Translations under genes and position numbers: made by a program
In this document: positions 47,601 through 57,700 of the stretch, piece by piece
Position numbering within the stretch: position 1 is the first letter of the stretch
Layout of the letters: each line of letters opens with the position of its first letter
The notes under the pieces: generated by a model
Databases searched by the model: none
Told to the model about the DNA's origin: nothing
The model's input: the letters and a program-made list of their open reading frames with translations, nothing else
DNA from: Phoebastria nigripes
Lineage: Eukaryota > Chordata > Aves > Procellariiformes > Diomedeidae
Reading direction: 5' to 3'
DNA: 64,000 nt
Assembly (NCBI GenBank): GCA_035582835.1
Contig: JAYKAV010002297.1
Coordinates: 768,787 to 832,786 of the forward strand

Positions 47601-50600
47601 GGGTTGGATCCAGTCTCGCTGCCAGGAGGCAATGTTGCAGAGAGGGGCTACAGCTGTGGTCTCTGAAGGGACCTGGCTACTCTATCTATGTATTCTTTCC
47701 CTGTGTCTTGCAGTGCTTGAAGATGCTAATTTGTTCACATTTTCCTCTGTTCATTAATATATTCTGTCCTTAAAAATTCAGCTTTTTAAAATAGTAATGT
47801 GTATTATCTATGTGAAAGATTAATCACAAGGAGGTGCTTGAGGTGGGAAGGCTTTTCCGGAGAGGTTCCACATGTTGTCAGCTAGTCACTCTGAGTGGCA
47901 GCTTCCAGTTAGGTCCCTTAGCTTTTGGAAGTGACATTTAGTCTGACATGTGCCAGCCATGCAATCTACCTAGCCCTGCAAAGTGCAAATATTAACATAA
48001 ATGCATATTAAGATACTGTGTGTTAGCTCCTTAACTGAAATAAAGAGTGGGTGTTCCAGCGAAGGCAAGCAAATAGTGTTGATTTACACTGGCTTGATGA
48101 TTTGGCCCGTTATCACTTCTTTATATACTTTTTAGAGGAGCTGCAAACTAGATAGTTAAGGCTTTTCCTGGAACATGGCAAGTAATTGTATGTTTAGTCT
48201 GACTAGTAGTTGGGCAATCTTTGTCAGAAATTGTTCTGCTGGATAGCCGATTCCTCAGGTAAGAGCTACTTATTTAGTTCAATCCTCCATCCTAGGCCTG
48301 CTCCTCAGGTACATCCTCCTTCTCTCAGCAGTCTCATCTGAGCAGATTTTGAAGAACAGCTCTGACAATCCAGGATATCTGTGTGTCTGACCAGTCTGTC
48401 TTTTGACGGAGGTCCTGGACCAGCTGCATCCATGCTGTGCCGAGCAGAGCCCCCAGCAGCAGCCCTGCACCTCACTCCCAGTGTGCCTGTGTGGAAAAGG
48501 TACAGAAGTTGCTCCAATACTTTCTGAAAAACTCTAGTGTTACTGCACAAATGCAAAGCAATGGCAGTGCATGTGAAATAACGCCAATGCTTCCAGAAAA
48601 TGTTGAGATTCCTGCTCAAGGGTGACGGACCTCCTCTGCACCCGCAGTGCACGGGGGTGAGGGCCACGTGCTGAGCACCCTGTGTGCTGTGGTTGCCCCA
48701 GCAGCTCCCGAGCGGCTCCTGCAGCACTGCTGATGGTATCATTCTGGTGGCTGTATTTGTTTAAAAAGCTGATTTTGTTTATAGCATAATTTGATCGCAG
48801 TTTTCTTGGGCGTTTTTGCCTCTCTAATGAGTATGCTGTGAGTACATCTGCAAGCATTCATATGTTGAGATAAAATTACTGGTGGTGCTCATCTCCCCCT
48901 ATGCTACTGCTGCTACCTCCAGTAAATGATCGTGTGCCTGCATGCCCACGTACAGACACAGATGCATGCACGCAGCACCTGATCCTGCTTCTTAATTATT
49001 TTTAGCCCAATTCCCTGAGTTGTTCTGCTTCCTGCTGATGAATGGAAAACTGTAGTCGTGCTGTTTCATTTCACCAGCCTCTCAAGTGTAGAAATTATGG
49101 TAAATTTGAGAACAAGTGAGATTAGATTAATACTTACACCTCCTTCTTTAATTAGCCAACCACAGGATCTGTGGAGACAAGGGAGGGGAGTAAGATTTTA
49201 CCATGACAAGAGTGCTGGAGGTTCTTTCTTGTCTGTTCTTGCTTGTCCGTCTGTTCTCACTGAGAATGAACCCTTTCGTGATGTGTGTTTTATTTACAAC
49301 TGCCCTGACTATGCTACATCAATGGTTTCCCTGACCTTGGCTCAATGATTATGCAACAGAGCGTTGTAAATTATCTTGTCACCAGAATCTCCATTTAGGC
49401 AAGTATAATCACTTCCTTGTAAGAACCCAGGCCTGGTGTACAGAAGCAAAAAATCTACTGCATAATAATGAGAACAACGTGCTATTAGGGATGAAAAAGC
49501 CCCTCTGCCATATGGAAAACTACCACATACAGGTGCTTGGAACCTGAACTTCATTAATTTGTGCAAAGTGCTTAGCAATCCTTGGCAAAAAGGTGATAAA
49601 GTGTAAAATATTATTTTTAGCTGCATTATGAAATGCAGCATGCCCCGTCCTTTATTTAACACAGTATTGAGTCTCTCTGTGCCTCGCTGCAGTGACATTT
49701 GGCAGTGCCGCCATCACTGCTTGGCAATGCTTCCGCAGGCTCCATATTGCAGGGAGCGCTCTTCGCCTTACTGGCTCTCTGATCAATGTGACTGGGAGTC
49801 TAGTCTTTCTATACCCACGGTAATAAAACATGTAATGCTAGTTCCTTGCAATGCATCAGAGGAGTGAAGTGGAGCAATTGCATTCTGCTTGCTACAAGCA
49901 AATCATATATTATGGAGATGAGGAATCAAATGGCCGTGTGTCTGCAGGTGTGTATGTGCACACATGTGCATACTGATTCCTTCAAGGATATGTATCCTCA
50001 CTTGGCTTTGCTAGCTGGACTAGGGGAGACGTGGAAGGGATTGGCTATGACAGCAATGGTTGTGTCCAGCGAGCTAGAATCAATTTAAGATGTAGCGTAT
50101 TTGCTAATGCCAAATCTGTTCTCGTGTTTGTTTCATTTCAGCTGAGAATTACACTTTCCCTTCTTGTATCTCTGAATGATAGAAAATGTCCCTCCCATAA
50201 AACAACCCTTCAGTATGTCTCTAGACCAACTCATCAGCAACTTTCCATTTCTCTCTCCAAAACCTTGAACATAAAACCTCAGGCTGCTAAATTATTATTA
50301 CTATATATGAGGGAATCACACTGTCTTGTTCTTACTCCAAAGATTTTACAATTAGTCCTCAAGCACAGTCCTTTCTCCTCTCCCTCTCCATAGTAACAGG
50401 GGAACTGTTATTTTGGTATATTTGTTAGGAATGTAGTTAGTATTCAGTGAATAAACTCAGAAAGCAATATTTCACATAGAATAATTATGAATATGTATTT
50501 ACTTGAATAAGCTGTTGATTTTGCATGAATTCTGCACACTGTTTCTTAGGCAAATATGCTAATGATTGATGTGTGAAAATTTACTTTATTTTGGGCTTGT

Positions 50601-50860
50601 CAGACTAACTAACATAGTGATCCAAATCCAGAAAATTATTTCCTTACGCCTAAAGAACCATAACAATTATAGGAATATTCCAGGGAAGTTCATTACTAAT
50701 ACATCAAACCCTTCTCTGTGGATATGATGACTTTGCAGCAATATTTTCAAACAAAATTTATTTTGCAGTTGTCTCTTGGCATTGGTATTCAATCAGGTCC
50801 TCATAGCTATATTAGCTGTACCAGGAAACTAATTTAATTAGGATCCTTTCACGTGGTCTC
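41626..50860. other. Noncoding stretch without a recognised gene
   Basis: AT-rich DNA with simple tracts (T21 at 44923-44943, A run at 46560-46576) and a locally GC-richer patch at about 48290-48740 that gives overlapping open frames on both strands without splice sites. Nothing else was supportable on either strand. An AT-rich block at about 50440-50600 is discussed as a possible regulatory element. Confidence 0.5.
44923..44943. repeat. Poly-T tract (21 bases)
   Basis: A 21-base T run after AGAAAAGAAGGA. It may be a simple homopolymer or the tail of a minus-strand retroposon; no body was recognised to its right. Confidence 0.85.
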
Positions 50861-50883
50861 TGTGACAAACACTGTGGACAACA

Positions 50884-50971
50884 CTATGGGCAATGATGCC
50901 AATGGCAGTGACATTGGGCACTGGGCAGTGAAATGGACAGTGCCAGTGGGCAATGGCTATCTCAGCAGGCA
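50884..50971 (+). repeat. Degenerate GGCARTG minisatellite-like repeat
   Basis: The 7-base word GGCAATG or GGCAGTG recurs five times within about 90 bases, with related GGCACTG and GACAGTG variants, at irregular spacing. It stops where the CR1 homology begins (about 50972). Confidence 0.65.
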
Positions 50972-51678
50972 ATGGGGAGCAGTGGATGTCGTTCACCTGA
51001 ACTTTAACAGTGCTTTTGACAGTCTCCAGTAGTATCCTGGGTGCTGAGCTGGATAGATGAGGACTGATCGGGAGAATGACAAGATGAATGGAAAATTGGC
51101 TGGACCACAGGGCTCAAGGAATAGCGTGCAGCAGGTCAAAGTTGAACTAGTAAGTGGTTACTAGTGGTGTTCCTCAGGGATCACTACTGGGTCTGATACT
51201 ATTTAATGTCTTCATTAAACCCGGACAATGGAATAGGATGGACCTCCACCAAGTTCACTGATGACCCAAAATTGGGGGAACAGTCAATACACTGAAGGGC
51301 AGGGCATTGAAGAGGGATCTCAACAGGCTGGAGAAATGTGTTGACAGAAACTTCATGAGGTTCAACAAAGGCAAATGCAAAGTCCTGCACCTACTAAGGA
51401 ATAATGCCCTGCAACAGCACAGGCTGGGGTCCAGCTGGCTAGAAGGCAGCTTTGAAGGGAAGGCCCGGGCGTCCTGGTAGACAACAAGTTGAACAGGAGT
51501 CCGCAGTGTGGCCTCGTGGCCAAGAAGGCCAGCAGCGTACTGGTTTTATTAGCACGAGTGCAGCCAGCAGCTCAGGGGAAGTGATTAGTTCCCCCTACTC
51601 AGCACAGACATGGTAAGACCATGTCTGCAGGGCTGTGGCCAGTTTGGGGCTCCCCACTACAAGGAAGACATGGACATT
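50972..51678 (+). mobile_element. CR1 LINE fragment, older element, 5' part (plus strand)
   Basis: Similar by eye to the last third of the CR1 reverse transcriptase frame. GGATGTCGTTCACCTGAACT corresponds to the DVVYLDFSKAFD region (D to N here), and at 51160-51216 the translation TSGVPQGSLLGLILFNVFI matches the conserved SGVPQGSVLGPVLFNIFI motif. Further on come TTCAACAAAGGCAAATGCAAAGTCCTGCAC, GACAACAAGTTGAACAGGAG, GGCCAAGAAGGCCAGCAG and CCCCACTACAAGGAAGACAT, all in CR1 order. Stops and small deletions show that it is dead. It breaks off at about 51678 where a second CR1 has inserted and resumes at 51877. Confidence 0.9.
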
Positions 51679-51876
51679 TTTACTGTGAGGGTGGTGAGAC
51701 ACTGGAACAAGTTGCCCAGAGAAGTGTCCCTCCCTGGAAGTGTTCAAGGCCAGGTTGGATGACGCTTTGAGCAACCTGATCTAATGGAAGGTATCCGTGC
51801 CCATGGCAGGGGGGTTGGAACTAGATGATCTTTAAGGTCCCTTCCAACTCAAACCATTCTATGATTCTATGATTCT
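51679..51876 (+). mobile_element. Younger CR1 LINE 3' fragment nested in the older one (plus strand)
   Basis: A 5'-truncated CR1 starts at about TTTACTGTGAGGGTGGTGAGACAC, passes through CTGGAACAAGTTGCCCAGAGAAG, CAAGGCCAGGTTGGATGACGC and GCAACCTGATCTA, then CATGGCAGGGGGGTTGGAACTAGATGATCTTTAAGGTCCCTTCCAACTCAAACCATTCTATGATTCTATGATTCT. This is the classic avian CR1 3' end with the ATTCTATG terminal repeat. The element is less decayed than its host and of a different subfamily (the '..CCAACCCAAACC' tail type). About 10 bases are missing near 51725 relative to the usual sequence. Confidence 0.9.
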
Positions 51877-52326
51877 CTACTGGAGCAAGTTCAGCAACAG
51901 CCACCAGGATGCTCAGGGACCCGGAGCATATGGTGTACAAGGACAGGTTGAGAAAGCTGGTTGTTCTTCCTGGAGAAGAGATGGCTAAGGGGGTATCTTA
52001 TTGCTCTCTGTAACTACCTAATAAGCGGTCATAGAGAAGATAGAGCCAGACTCTTCTTGGGGGTGCACAGCAGAAGGGCAAGGGGCAGTGAATACCAGCT
52101 GCAGCAAGATAAATCCCAATTAGATGTAAGGAGAAGAGCTTCACAGTGAAGATGATCAAGCACTAGAACAGATGCTCAGAGAGGTTGTAGGCTCTCCATG
52201 CTTGAATATATTCAAAACCTAGCTGGATAAGGCCCTGAATAACCTCATCTCACTTCAAAGCTGAACCTATTTTGAGCAGGAGTATGGACCAGAGACATGA
52301 AAGCTCCCTTCCAGCTTATTTTGTGG
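51877..52326 (+). mobile_element. CR1 LINE fragment, older element, 3' part (plus strand)
   Basis: Continues the host element after the nested insertion: TACTGGAGCAAGTTCAGCAACAGCCACCAGGATG, CCTGGAGAAGAGATGGCTAAGGGGG, CTCTCTGTAACTACCTAATA, AGAGCCAGACTCTTCTTGG, CCCAATTAGATGTAAGGAG, then CATGCTTGAATATATTCAAAACC and AGCTCCCTTCCAGC at the end. All are in CR1 order. A long open frame here (51961-52149) is part of the dead element's untranslated tail and is not a gene. Confidence 0.85.
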
Positions 52327-55300
52327 TGAGTTTATGGCGAACACTTGTAGTGAATTTTGCACTTGGAAAAGTACTCCTTTTATCTGTATTTTGGATATCT
52401 TTCATGTCACAGTAAATTCCACCAGAAAGGCATCCAAAGAATGAGAGTTTTGCCAAAGAAATGAGTGCTGAGACTAATTTGTATCATGGCAGTCTGGCTA
52501 TGAATTTATAATTGTATCACTCTAAAAACCGACTGGTTCTGTACCTACAGATCTCTGTAGCTGAACATGAATCACGTGCTTCTAGGGATGAAAAACTTTC
52601 TGGTGCTTTAATGTCCAAGGTGCAGTGGATGCAACCTCTGCCCTTCACTGGCCAGCCACACACACTGGCTCTGTGTTTCCAGCCTGCCTGACTGCACGGA
52701 GCAGGGTATGCAACTCCACGTATGTATGAAGAGATGTGATTGCTCTTCAACGCAACTGTCAAAGAGCCAAATGTACAACCTAACTGTCTCCCACATCACT
52801 TGAATGTGGAGAAGTATGCAGAGAAGTTCCAAGCTGACCTGAGTTTGAATCAATGGGAATTGTGCCCTTGATATCAATGACAGCAAGATTTCACAGTTCT
52901 CCTCCCTTAAACTTGTGCATACAAATCCTAGAGGCAACGTTAAATGCAAAAATAAGCTAGGTAAGCAGATTTACACAAAAACACTAATTGGTTTTTGTGT
53001 TTTTCTTCTTCTTTTTTGAAATGTGAATGGGACATTGCTTGCAAACTGAATTAATAGTTCGTTCCTGATGATGAACCAGAAACAACCATTTGATGTGAGT
53101 TTGTATACGGAGGAGTATGCTTTGCACTTTGCTTGGGCATTTCAGTGGCAGGGCATCTATTCTTCTAATTTTCTGATGTGCTCAATGAAGCGTGCATAGA
53201 AAACTGTTTAAGAAGGTTTCTTAAGCCCCCAAAGAGTATTTTAATTTCTGCTTGTATGGAACATAAATGTATAAGAAGAATTAAACTTGGGGGTAGCTGC
53301 ATGGTGCAAGATTTTTCAGCATTGCTCTACTGATGTAACTGATTGAGTACAAGATGTGTTGCTTGCCATTTCCCGGAATAAAAAAATGAGCTGTTGAGTC
53401 TTAATGCGCGATTCCAATTATGGTTATAAAATACTGAATCAAGTCTTTCTTTAAAAAAAAAACCACTTGGAATTAAACAGTTCAACAGAATTAACAATGA
53501 TTCCAGATGGGCCTGTATTTGGCACTAAGAAGTGTGTGAAAGAAAACATTTTCAACCAGAAGTTTGAATGATTTATAAAAGTCCTTGAGAGATTTTTCAC
53601 TAGTAAAGATGCCCTTTCAGCCTCTGCACATTTGCAGCTAACAAAGGAAGTGACACTCACTGAGTGAAAATCTTGGCATTGGTGAAAAACACACATATGT
53701 TCACAAGCAGAAGTGCCTGAAATAGTACAATTAAAAGCCCTAGCAAAGCCAGGTTCTCAACACAATCTCTGTGCCTTATTTCCCTATTAGCAAAAGAGGA
53801 AGAGTAGCAGTTCCTCACCTTGAAAAGGTACTGAAAATAGGAAATCTTGTGATTGTGGGGTAGGTAGATATCATGGTACTGCATGGTACATAGCAATATG
53901 TTAAGAACAAAAGCAGCTTCTGCTTGCAAGTTAAACCTTTCCTTAGGTCTGGGAGAGACAAGACACTGGGCCAAAAAGAGAGAGTTCTGTGTTTGACAAC
54001 AATTATTTTAGTATCTAATGTTGGGCAGACTTGGAACTACTGGAAATAGCAGAAGGCAGATTTATAAACTCTTATCCAAAAGTGAACATTATCTTACTCC
54101 ACTGACTAATTGTCTCCCTTTTCCACAGCATCCCTGTTATAACCACAAAGTATTTAGTAGATACTTAGCTTTCTTAAATGCAAGTCAGCAGCTGGAGTTA
54201 GGAAAAGAGTTAGCATCATGTGGTCAATCAACCTCTTTACTGGTCACCAGTGATTCATGGATTATATTAAACAGGGGAACAAGGAAACAGATTACACACA
54301 CTTCATGTGTTACATTAAATCAATTACTAATAGACAGCTGGGCATCTTACTGCCTTGTACTCTGTTACGAACTTGTGAGAATGATGAACAGCAAAGCAGA
54401 AGCTAATAGACTGCCCCAAACCACTTTTTTACCAATTATGGTTTTAGCCTAGTGTCAGTTAACGGAAATTACTGAATTTCGCATCCTGCCTCTTCTGTGA
54501 TTTACAACCCATTCCTTGATCAAGACTTTAGTGAGGATGTCTTTTGCAGTGGGACTGGAAACGACAACATATGGCTTCTGTCTCATATTACATCCATTTG
54601 TAACCTGCAGGTTTGGCTTATTTTTTTCCTACAAAGCCCAAGAGACCCCCCAGTGCAGCTAGCTCCCAAATGCCACAGAACCTTTCTCCTTGCCAAATTC
54701 CCCCCTTTTATTCCAAAGTCCTTTTCCTTTATTCCACCACCTTAATACTTTCTGTCTGCTAATGTCACAGTCTTTCTTTGCACATAAGACTGCCCAGTTA
54801 TTCGTAATTTCTGGGCCCAGGTTCAACAAGTCTGTTTAGAGATGATAGTTGCTCTGCACACACAACTTCCTTTCATATCAGTGATCCTGAGGCTTGTATC
54901 AGGCTCCTGAGCACTTATTCTTTTTAATGAATAAATGGCATTCTTATTTACCTGTTTTACAATGTTAACAAATGGTTCCACAGGCAAGTAACTGGATTCC
55001 AATACTTCCTAGAGCCGTCACATGCTGACAATCGCATGGCTTTATCATGCAAATGTCATGATCCTTGTTATAATTTAAAAGCAGATGCAGCATGATTAGG
55101 AATTTCATTCATTAATTCTAATTATTGAAAATAACTGAGAGTGAGCCTTTAATGTTTCATTTTTAATTCCATCTTAGTGTATAAGCAGTGTATCTCTACC
55201 TTCTATTAATTGTAAATTTAAGAAACATCAAAACTGCTTCCTTTCACTTTCTGAATTTTCCAGGCCTTCAGTTCTTTCCCCTTTACTGCTGTATGACCCT

Positions 55301-57455
55301 GGAAAAAAAAAAAACTTGCAGCCCGCACGTTGGATGTATGAGGGTTTCCTTTTTCTCCATGTACACTGAGGCAGGTTCTGACACCCCGCACACCCCACAG
55401 CACGGCGCTCTTCAGCTTGCGCTCTTCAGCTTGCGCTCACTGCTCTCTTCTGCCTTGAAAGCTATGGCCACAGACACCGCTTCCCTTTCACCCTCACCAT
55501 GAATTTATCCCCTTTAAAAGGGTTTACAAGGCTGCTCTGTTCCTTCTTGTTCTTGCTTGGTTTGTGCTCTTTTGCAAAAGAGATTGGTAGCAAATCTGAT
55601 CATGCGCTGCTGCTTCTCTCTGCCTTCTTCAGTAGCCTCTGTGGAGTGAAGTGTATCATGTTGTCCATAGCTTCATAACTTTTCCATTCGTTCAGCGTGT
55701 TCAGATGAATCTGACTTTCTAGTGTTTAAACCAAAACTCATCCAAGTGAATGGAAAAATTCCTAATTCCCTCAGTTTCTGGGCCTCATAAACTTGGCTTG
55801 TTTCTCCAAAGCTTTGCGCCTTTTGTATAATTATTTATAACTTTGCAAAGTCGGGGGGGAGAAGTTTATATAAATGTTGCCCAAATGGAATCTCAGGGTT
55901 TCACACCCCCTCTGCATAGCCGTAAATGAGCTAGAAAACCCAGAAAATCTGTTGCGCTGAATAAAATAATACTAATGATTTGGAGTTCATGTCAGGCTTA
56001 GGCAGGCAGAGCAAACACCAGCAACTCTGCCCAGGAAATGTAGGGAGAAAAGCCAAACCTCATAAACATTTCCTTTCAAGGAAAATAGGTTTTGAAACAA
56101 TGTAAATAAAGACATTACCAAAACTGTGTTTTTCTTCTAGGAAAGGACCATCCAGGATGGAGGGTTTTTTCCATTTAGGAAATAAAGAAGCCTGTGAAAA
56201 AGGTATCAAAATCTATCAGAAGCAGAGCAATCTGGACAAGAATAGGAACAATCAAATGAAAATTAACCTTTTTCTTTAGGATTGTAGAAGCTGCCTGTGA
56301 AATATTTTGTGTTTTAAAGGTCTCATTTTCTGACAAAAGATCAGTTTCAACAGAATTTTCAACCTATGCTTTTTTACATGCTTCTGCAAAATAGCAGATG
56401 AGAACGCTAACCTCTTTTTACAAAAATAACCCTAGATTCGAATGAACCGCTTGGAAAAATACAACCTTGCTGTTCTCCCTTGCTAAGAGACACAGCCTTC
56501 TGCCTCCTTCCTGACCAAGCCCATGATAAAGGTACAGGTTGAGACTTGAATCCTGCAAGACCCTATGGCAGGCTGGATTGTTTTTCACTTACTGAAAGCT
56601 GTGTTGCAGAGTTATAACACAAGCTTCAGGTCTGCGTATGCACAGTGTTATTTCATTTTCAGGATATATCCTTCGCAACACCTTTCAGTCTTGAGCAAGA
56701 GGCTTTTAGCTGTTCCCTACTGACTGGGAAAGGAAAGGGCAGTTCCTAGCCCATTCCTTGGCTATGGTCTCTACCAAATCCTTGCTGCCACAATGGCGGG
56801 ATCCCAGGGAGGAGAAATTAAAATGAGGACAGAGGCTCTACTTCTAATGCAGATCCTGGGCCATTAAATAACTACCTGGGCATGTGGGCACACAATGCCT
56901 GGGTTAAAGGAAAAGCTACAAGCCCAAACTGATTGTTTGTTGATACAATTTTTCCTCTTAAAAAGGCAAATTTGCAGCAGGACNACATGTATTTCTGATG
57001 TGCCGGAAAAAGGCGTTTGAATGAACTGGCAGATTATAAAACCCACTAGAAAGTGAAGCTCACTTCTGCTTTCCCAGTTGCCTAGGTGATTAACATGAGA
57101 TAAATACAGTTCTTCCTATGTCTATTCTTAAATCTTTAAGACAAAGAGTTTTTTGATTTTGTGTTGCAAGATGGGAAGGTGTTTCAACAGCCAGATTTCA
57201 CAAGAGCTGGGCCCTCCTCCTTTCCCTTTGCTTGTATTGCATTTCTGCTGTGAAGGTCACCTTATAGTCACTAGCTGAGTGCCCTCCAAACAGTGTTAGA
57301 GCTGGGGAGGGGGGTAACTGTCCCTGGGGGTGACCGAGTTCAGCTGGTGTGTGCCTATATGTAAAGCTCCCACTAGTTAAAAATACCAAGTCATATATAA
57401 TTATCTTTAGTGCCGTTAACACCCCGTAAGCATTAGAACAGCAAAAGGCAGTTGT
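52327..57455. other. Noncoding stretch without a recognised gene
   Basis: AT-rich sequence. A 144-codon open frame at 54018-54452 has no splice sites, recognisable motif or flanking gene signals and is regarded as chance. The stretch includes a short tandem repeat (55405-55438) and AT-rich blocks with homeodomain-like words near 55020-55160 and 55780-55990, described as possible regulatory elements in the findings. Confidence 0.5.
55405..55438. repeat. 14-base tandem repeat, 2.4 copies
   Basis: GCGCTCTTCAGCTT occurs perfectly at 55405-55418 and 55419-55432, with a partial third copy (GCGCTC) at 55433-55438. Probably a recent slippage duplication, since the copies are identical. Confidence 0.9.
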
Positions 57456-57700
57456 CCGTGAGAAAGAGCAGATTGCTGGGCTGGAAATCAGAATACCAGG
57501 CTTCTGCCTCTGGCGTCCTCACTGAACTGTGCAACCCTGAGCTAGTCAACTCGTTTCTAATCCCCCCCTTATTTTTCCTCCATCGTCTCTATTTAGAAAG
57601 TAAGTCCTTTGTGACAGGGATCATCTCTCGCTGTGTGTTTGTACAGTGCACGACACAATAGGCCATGATCTCTGTTGATGGCTCCAAAATGCAGAGCCTT
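57456..57700 (+). repeat. Ancient tRNA-derived SINE with amniote-type 3' tail
   Basis: The body GGGCTGGAAATCAGAATACCAGGCTTCTGCC, then a GTGCAACCCTGAGCTAGTCAACTC region, is in the order of MIR/CORE-like SINEs ('ggactgggaatcagg..acctgggttct..'). The tail TTTAGAAAGTAAGTCCTTTGTGACAGGGATCATCTCTCGCTGTGTGTTTGTACAGTGCACGACACAATAGGCC..ATGATCTCTGTTGATGGCTCC matches the same reptile-type tail seen at 39085. Divergence is high. Exact family is uncertain. Confidence 0.65.

Noticed and set aside
48305..48742. 145-codon minus-strand frame with other frames on both strands
   Set aside because: Found in a GC-richer patch with few stops; no paired splice sites, no recognised domain.
51961..52149. 62-codon frame in the CR1 region
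   Set aside because: It lies within the untranslated 3' part of the older CR1 element and is not a gene.
54018..54452. 144-codon open frame on plus strand
   Set aside because: No splice signals, no recognisable motif, and hydrophobic/Ser-rich composition typical of chance. One such frame is about what a 64 kb six-frame search would give.
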